Origin: Actinomortierella ambigua
Taxonomy: Eukaryota > Mortierellomycota > Mortierellomycetes > Mortierellales > Mortierellaceae
Assembly: GCA_016098155.1 (NCBI GenBank)
Contig: JAAAJB010000403.1
Coordinates: 1-32,710 of the forward strand
Length of the DNA: 32,710 nt
Direction: 5' to 3'
Part shown: in pieces, positions 28,668 through 32,710 of the stretch
Layout of the letters: every line of letters begins with the position of its first letter
Numbering within the stretch: position 1 is the first letter of the stretch
Made by a program: the position numbers and the translations under genes
The notes under the pieces: model-generated
The model's input: the letters and a program-made list of their open reading frames with translations, nothing else
Databases searched by the model: none
Told to the model about the DNA's origin: nothing

Positions 28668-30755
28668 ATGGACGTCCTTGCCCTCATCATCGACAATGTC
28701 GACAACCACCTGGGCACCCTCTTCTCGCTACTCACCGTCAACAAGGAGGTCTTTCGATACACTTGTCGCGTCATCTATAGAGACCCCTTTCGTTTCTTCC
28801 GCCCTCGAGAGCTTTACCACCTGGGTGATGGATACGACAAAAGCAAGCTCTCACTCGTCCAACTGCTCTTGGCTATCTCACCAGCGGTGGATGACGATAC
28901 CAACTTGACACGCAAGGCGTTTAGTGTGCCAGAGAAGCGCGATTCAGAAGCAGAGGCTCCACCGACGACGATGCTCAACTATCTCTCGTTTATCCGATGT
29001 ATACGATGGGAGTCATCGTTGGACTCCCTTGCATATGCCTACTTGGATATCCCGCCACGGTACGAAATCCCTCTCCACACCCAACTCCTTATTCGAGATG
29101 CCATTGCGCGTCGCAAGAACATGTTGACATGGGGTCTCTGCAGCCATCAACTGAGCCAGATACGTGAACTTGAGATCCAGCCGGATAGCATCGATTGCTA
29201 CATCGCCGTGGCCTCCCAGCTGTGTGCGCTGAGCACCGTTGTCATCGCCATCGACCTTGATTTTACCGTGGAGGAGGTGGTGAAGCATGCTTACTCTTCC
29301 ACCGTCCGTCTGATCCAGAGCCTCCAAGAGCACCATGGCAAGCATATAGTCCGCGACTGTCGTCTCTCTGACCCATACGACGTTGACCTTGGCGATGAAA
29401 TCTTTTATATGAACATCGAGATCCTCGAGTACCTTCCTCTGATTCCGCCTCGCGGTCTGAACCTGGTTTTACCTCTGCGGCCTATGGATATATATCTGTC
29501 ACGGCTGACAACTCTGGCGACTGACCAAGACCATGAGCACCGGTGGGAGAGTATCTGCAACTACTATCCCGACCTCACGGATGGACAGATCCTGCAGCGC
29601 TGTCGAGCACTCGTCGACCTGTATCTTGTAAACCTAGCGGAAAGGATTGATGACCCGAATGTTCTTGCATGGGCAGCTGAAGAGGCGCGCGAACGAGCCG
29701 CAGGCAGGCTCCTAGCACCACCGGTTCGCTTGGAGCAGCTCGTGATGTCGCTGGGTGGGCTTTCACATGCGGACGCACTCCGAGTGCTCATGGATGGCAT
29801 CCGCGGATTCGGTCCATCGCTTCGTCTGCTCAAGGTTGATGGTATTAGTAGAGAGGCAGAAGTACTTGAGGAGGAGACCAAAAAATTGCCACCGCTACCA
29901 TTGTTCATGGATGAGCCCACAATGATGCCACGATTGGAACGCCTCGAGATCAGTTACACCGATCCAGATCTATTGGATTATCGGCTTCTTCAGTTATGTC
30001 CTAACTTGAAACATCTGGACCTGGATCTGATTGACTACGAGTACTTCGGCGCGCCGTCTCCGAGATGGCCTCTGATTCATTTCCCATGTCTCACCCGGCT
30101 ACGTTTAGATGGACATACGATCTACCTGTTCGACCCAGCATCGTTGAATGGCATGCCTTTACTCGGGAGGCTCTTTCTATCCATCCCTGAGAATGAGCCA
30201 GCACATTCGACGGACGCATTGAATCGCTGGACGTGGGACTGGAATCTTCCTGAGTTGACCATTCTCACCCTGGAAGCAAGTGGGCCGGGCGCCAATTTCA
30301 GCATCAGAGTTCTTCGTGGTTGTCCAAAGCTCAACAACCTGACTGTTGTTGGCTGGGGATCGTACGCTGATGGACCATTTCCTGTCAAGGTGTTGTCGGA
30401 GTTGACAAATCCAACGCAGGACATCTTTCCTAATCTGGAGCGTCTGGTTCTTCGTGGGAATGCATGCCTCTTTCTGGAAGATTTTAGAGCCTTGATGGGA
30501 TATGTTCTACCAGGACTCCAGGTGTTCGCCGTGGATAGAGTGAGGCCCTGTACCGCAGAGCAGGTGATGAAATTTACACGCCATCATCCGTCGTTGAGAA
30601 AGGTGGAGCTCCAGCAAAGAATACCAGACCGAGCTCGGCTGGAGCAGCTTGGATTTCTTAAAGCCGAGTGTGAAAATAACGAGCAGTGTACCTATACTTT
30701 TAGATTTGGCGGTCGTAGAGCACAGCATTTTATTGTCAATATAGGTCGCGAGTGA
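28668..30755 (+). CDS. F-box/LRR-like protein, copy 2
   Basis: A single-exon gene of 695 aa, paralogous in tandem to copy 1. The start MDVLALIIDNVDN, TLFSLLTVNKEVFRYTC and YRDPFRFF match copy 1 closely, as do PTTMLNYLSF, LSQIRELEIQPDSID, TVRLIQSLQEHHGK, LPLRPMD and RWTWDWNLP. The C-terminal LRR-like half diverges more (RLRLDGHTIYLFD, LTILTLEASG, LERLVLRGNACLF). That is consistent with conserved Skp1 binding and a fast-changing recognition surface, an inference from the pattern only. Copy 2 has an extra stretch near residue 130-145 (AYLDIPPRYEIPL) compared with copy 1 and lacks its Asp run. The ATG at 28668 aligns exactly with that of copy 1. Confidence 0.8.
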   Translation: MDVLALIIDNVDNHLGTLFSLLTVNKEVFRYTCRVIYRDPFRFFRPRELYHLGDGYDKSKLSLVQLLLAISPAVDDDTNLTRKAFSVPEKRDSEAEAPPTTMLNYLSFIRCIRWESSLDSLAYAYLDIPPRYEIPLHTQLLIRDAIARRKNMLTWGLCSHQLSQIRELEIQPDSIDCYIAVASQLCALSTVVIAIDLDFTVEEVVKHAYSSTVRLIQSLQEHHGKHIVRDCRLSDPYDVDLGDEIFYMNIEILEYLPLIPPRGLNLVLPLRPMDIYLSRLTTLATDQDHEHRWESICNYYPDLTDGQILQRCRALVDLYLVNLAERIDDPNVLAWAAEEARERAAGRLLAPPVRLEQLVMSLGGLSHADALRVLMDGIRGFGPSLRLLKVDGISREAEVLEEETKKLPPLPLFMDEPTMMPRLERLEISYTDPDLLDYRLLQLCPNLKHLDLDLIDYEYFGAPSPRWPLIHFPCLTRLRLDGHTIYLFDPASLNGMPLLGRLFLSIPENEPAHSTDALNRWTWDWNLPELTILTLEASGPGANFSIRVLRGCPKLNNLTVVGWGSYADGPFPVKVLSELTNPTQDIFPNLERLVLRGNACLFLEDFRALMGYVLPGLQVFAVDRVRPCTAEQVMKFTRHHPSLRKVELQQRIPDRARLEQLGFLKAECENNEQCTYTFRFGGRRAQHFIVNIGRE

Positions 30756-32677
30756 TGGTGAAGGTCCTGCCTTCAGAATGCACTAGAAGGGTTTAGGGAA
30801 TAATTGGTGTGGACGGCGATGGGCACGAAGCAGACTACATTTTTTTCGATTTTGCATTTCAGTATGGTTCATTCCTCCCCCTGTCGTCCTTCATCTCCTG
30901 GCATGCTCATGGTCGACAATACAGTGACAAAAATTAGGTCCGCGGCTTTGATTGATGTTGCTCCCCGGTGATGATGACAGAATGAGCTCTGGTTCGATAT
31001 GGCTGCGAATTCGAGGCTAATAGGGATGGCGGACACGCCGAAAACCATGGGCACGAGCTGAAGAACATGCCTATTTTTTCTCGAGACATCCGATAGCTTC
31101 TTTGTACACGACGGTTGTTCCATACAGAAAAGCGGCTTCCGTGGCGTGGCTGGTGGATAGAGATTGAATGACGACCCGAAATGTGTCTAAAGACTTTTCA
31201 AAATTACACCCTTCTCTCATTCTTATTACTACTCTGTCTTCAACTTGTTCAGAACTACGACATCCTCATGCAGGCACACACAACACAAGTATATATCTAT
31301 ACATTCTCGCTCGCATTCACGCGCCCAGCAATTGAGGTTCTTTTTCTCGACTGCTACTATTCTTCGGCCATTGGTGTACATGCCTCACCCCTCTTTTTCT
31401 TCCCCAAACCACCTAGTAAATTGAAGTTTGGTGAAGCAGTCATAAGATAGTAGGGCTTGCTTTGCTGTCGGAGCCGAGAGTTGGATTCCCGTAAAGTATT
31501 TGTAGGCATGCTCTCATGAACAACGATATTTATTGAGGTTTGCTCGTGGACAGCAAGGGAAAAAAAAAGGGTGCAACAGCGTTTAGGTTATGCCTTGTGT
31601 CCTGGTTTCCATACAAAAAGCGATTATGGCACTCTTGCTCCGCATCAAAAGACATGTCCGAAAAAGCACAGCTGTGAAGGAGAATGACCAATAGAGAGGA
31701 GCCCTATCAAACAAGATGGACAGAAGTGATACGTCTTCGAAGAGGGAGAGCCACCGCGGGCCGATGCACACCTGCACAGCAGTATGGGTACCACGCTTGC
31801 CTTTGTTGGGTTCATTTTGGGAGGAAGGATATTTAGATTTGTCCCGAATGTTGGACATGCAGGTTTCTATAGTTTGCTTAGGGGAACAATGCACTCCCCG
31901 CTAGCCAGCATTTGGCCTGCTTACCCGACCCTCTAGACTAGGACGTTGTTACATTTAATTCTTCTATCGACCTTGATCATTTTGCTCCAATCGTGCCTAT
32001 TTCCTTTGCATCTTTCCTTCTCTGCTTGTAGCTTTTAGCCACAGGGTGATTTCTGCCTCTTCTTCTGTTGGCAACTGCCTGAGCCAGTTTCGTCTTTTTA
32101 GTCCTTTGAGGCTGTTCAATACTGCATGGTACTGAGACCCCCGTTTGCAGACTGCATAGGCTCCGCGAGGCATCCCGCTCGGCGCTGAATCAGTCATACC
32201 GAGTTCCCAAAGGATATCTTTCCAGGATTGCAGGAATAGGTGATTCGGCCTCCATTCGGTCGATTTTCAAGCCTTGTTGGAACGCTTTACCAAACCTTCG
32301 GGTTTTTCAAATGGATGTAGAGTCTATGCACTCTTCATAGTGGTTGATAGAGTTGACAGGGCACCACTCATCGCTGGACACGCTAGAGCTCAAGCTCGAG
32401 CCACTAGGCGACAAAAGACACTAAGAGTTTGGCCGCATGGTTTGGACTTGGGGCCACAGGTGAAGACTACACGTTTAAAGAGGAGGGCCCACACGTACCT
32501 ACTGCGCTCAGCAAATTCAGCACAGCCGAAAATGTGAGCAATACAAACAGACACAGCCGTTCCCGTCATACTACCACGAGGAGACGTTGGTGTAACTGGT
32601 GATGATATGGACACCACTGAACCGACTTCTCTTTCTCTCATCATCTCACTACATCCTCATCCTCTTGACAATTTGAA
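30756..32677. other. 1.9-kb region between F-box copies 2 and 3
   Basis: No intact gene is recognised. Short ORFs on both strands (30869-31123 minus, 31181-31450 plus, 31583-31894 minus) show no family features. The best protein-like stretch is on the minus strand at 31997-32268 (separate entry). Simple repeats are few here, unlike the upstream intergenic DNA. Confidence 0.5.
31997..32268 (-). pseudogene. Open minus-strand stretch, possible relic
   Basis: From about 32268 to the stop at 31997 the minus strand reads, without stops, TEWRPNHLFLQSWKDILWELGMTDSAP... and ends LPTEEEAEITLWLKATSREGKMQRK. It has balanced, protein-like composition but an incomplete start and no known motif. A neighbouring frame (NHYEECIDSTSI, AESPIPAILERYP) also looks protein-like. 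It may be a broken gene or transposon remnant. Confidence 0.2.
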
Positions 32678-32710
32678 ATGGATGTCATTTCTATGATCAT
32701 TGACAATGTC
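32678..32710 (+). CDS. F-box/LRR-like protein, copy 3 (5' end only)
   Basis: The last 33 bases encode MDVISMIIDNV, matching the first 11 residues of copies 1 (MDFITLIIDNV) and 2 (MDVLALIIDNV). The ATG context is also similar (caatttgaaATGG). It is almost certainly the beginning of a third tandem paralogue that continues past the window. Confidence 0.8.
   Translation, partial: MDVISMIIDNV

Noticed and set aside
31480..31500. tRNA B-box-like sequence (gttggattccc)
   Set aside because: No matching A box at proper spacing and no cloverleaf. No tRNA or rRNA gene was found in the window.

Overview
The window reads as nuclear DNA of an early-diverging fungus, most probably Mortierellomycota (Mortierella and relatives). 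This is inferred, not computed. The grounds are roughly balanced base composition, spliceosomal introns (GTATGT, GTAAGT or GTACGT to YAG), long pyrimidine-rich leaders, canonical RNA polymerase II factors of fungal size, a protein kinase fused to Sel1 repeats, and a tandem family of F-box/LRR-like genes. No bacterial, viral or organellar genes were seen.

Layout. Positions 1-5760 hold a tandem array of kinase-Sel1 genes: an intact 3' end at the left edge (1-239), a decayed Sel1 relic (about 320-700), one complete gene (1663-4788) and another decayed relic (about 5300-5760). Positions 6571-22149 are a housekeeping block: TFIIA large subunit (TOA1, 5 exons), a LaeA-like methyltransferase with a putative N-myristoylation motif and polyglutamine, Elongin A on the minus strand, TAF10 in divergent orientation to it, and an MTH1/NUDT1-like Nudix hydrolase. 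They are followed by a two-exon gene of unknown function (22336-23191) and a basic low-complexity hypothetical (23923-25173). From 26050 to the right edge lies a second tandem family: two complete intronless F-box/LRR-like paralogues and the first 11 codons of a third.

How it fits together. Three separate general RNA polymerase II components (TFIIA, Elongin A, TAF10) lie within about 13 kb, next to a putative chromatin-linked methyltransferase. Elongin A and TAF10 share a 400-bp divergent promoter. These genes encode subunits of different complexes, so the grouping may be coincidence. The flanks are different: duplicating, diverging and decaying families of signalling (kinase-Sel1) and putative ubiquitin-ligase adaptor (F-box) genes around a stable core.

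The main unusual points are the birth-and-death kinase array, the F-box array running off the right edge, the LaeA-like protein with a degenerate SAM-binding motif, a predicted 4-nt first coding exon (ATGG) in the kinase gene, and a 230-nt-separated pair of complementary CCTGCC/GGCAGG tracts at 9.7-10.0 kb. No clearly new multi-gene system could be demonstrated from sequence alone.
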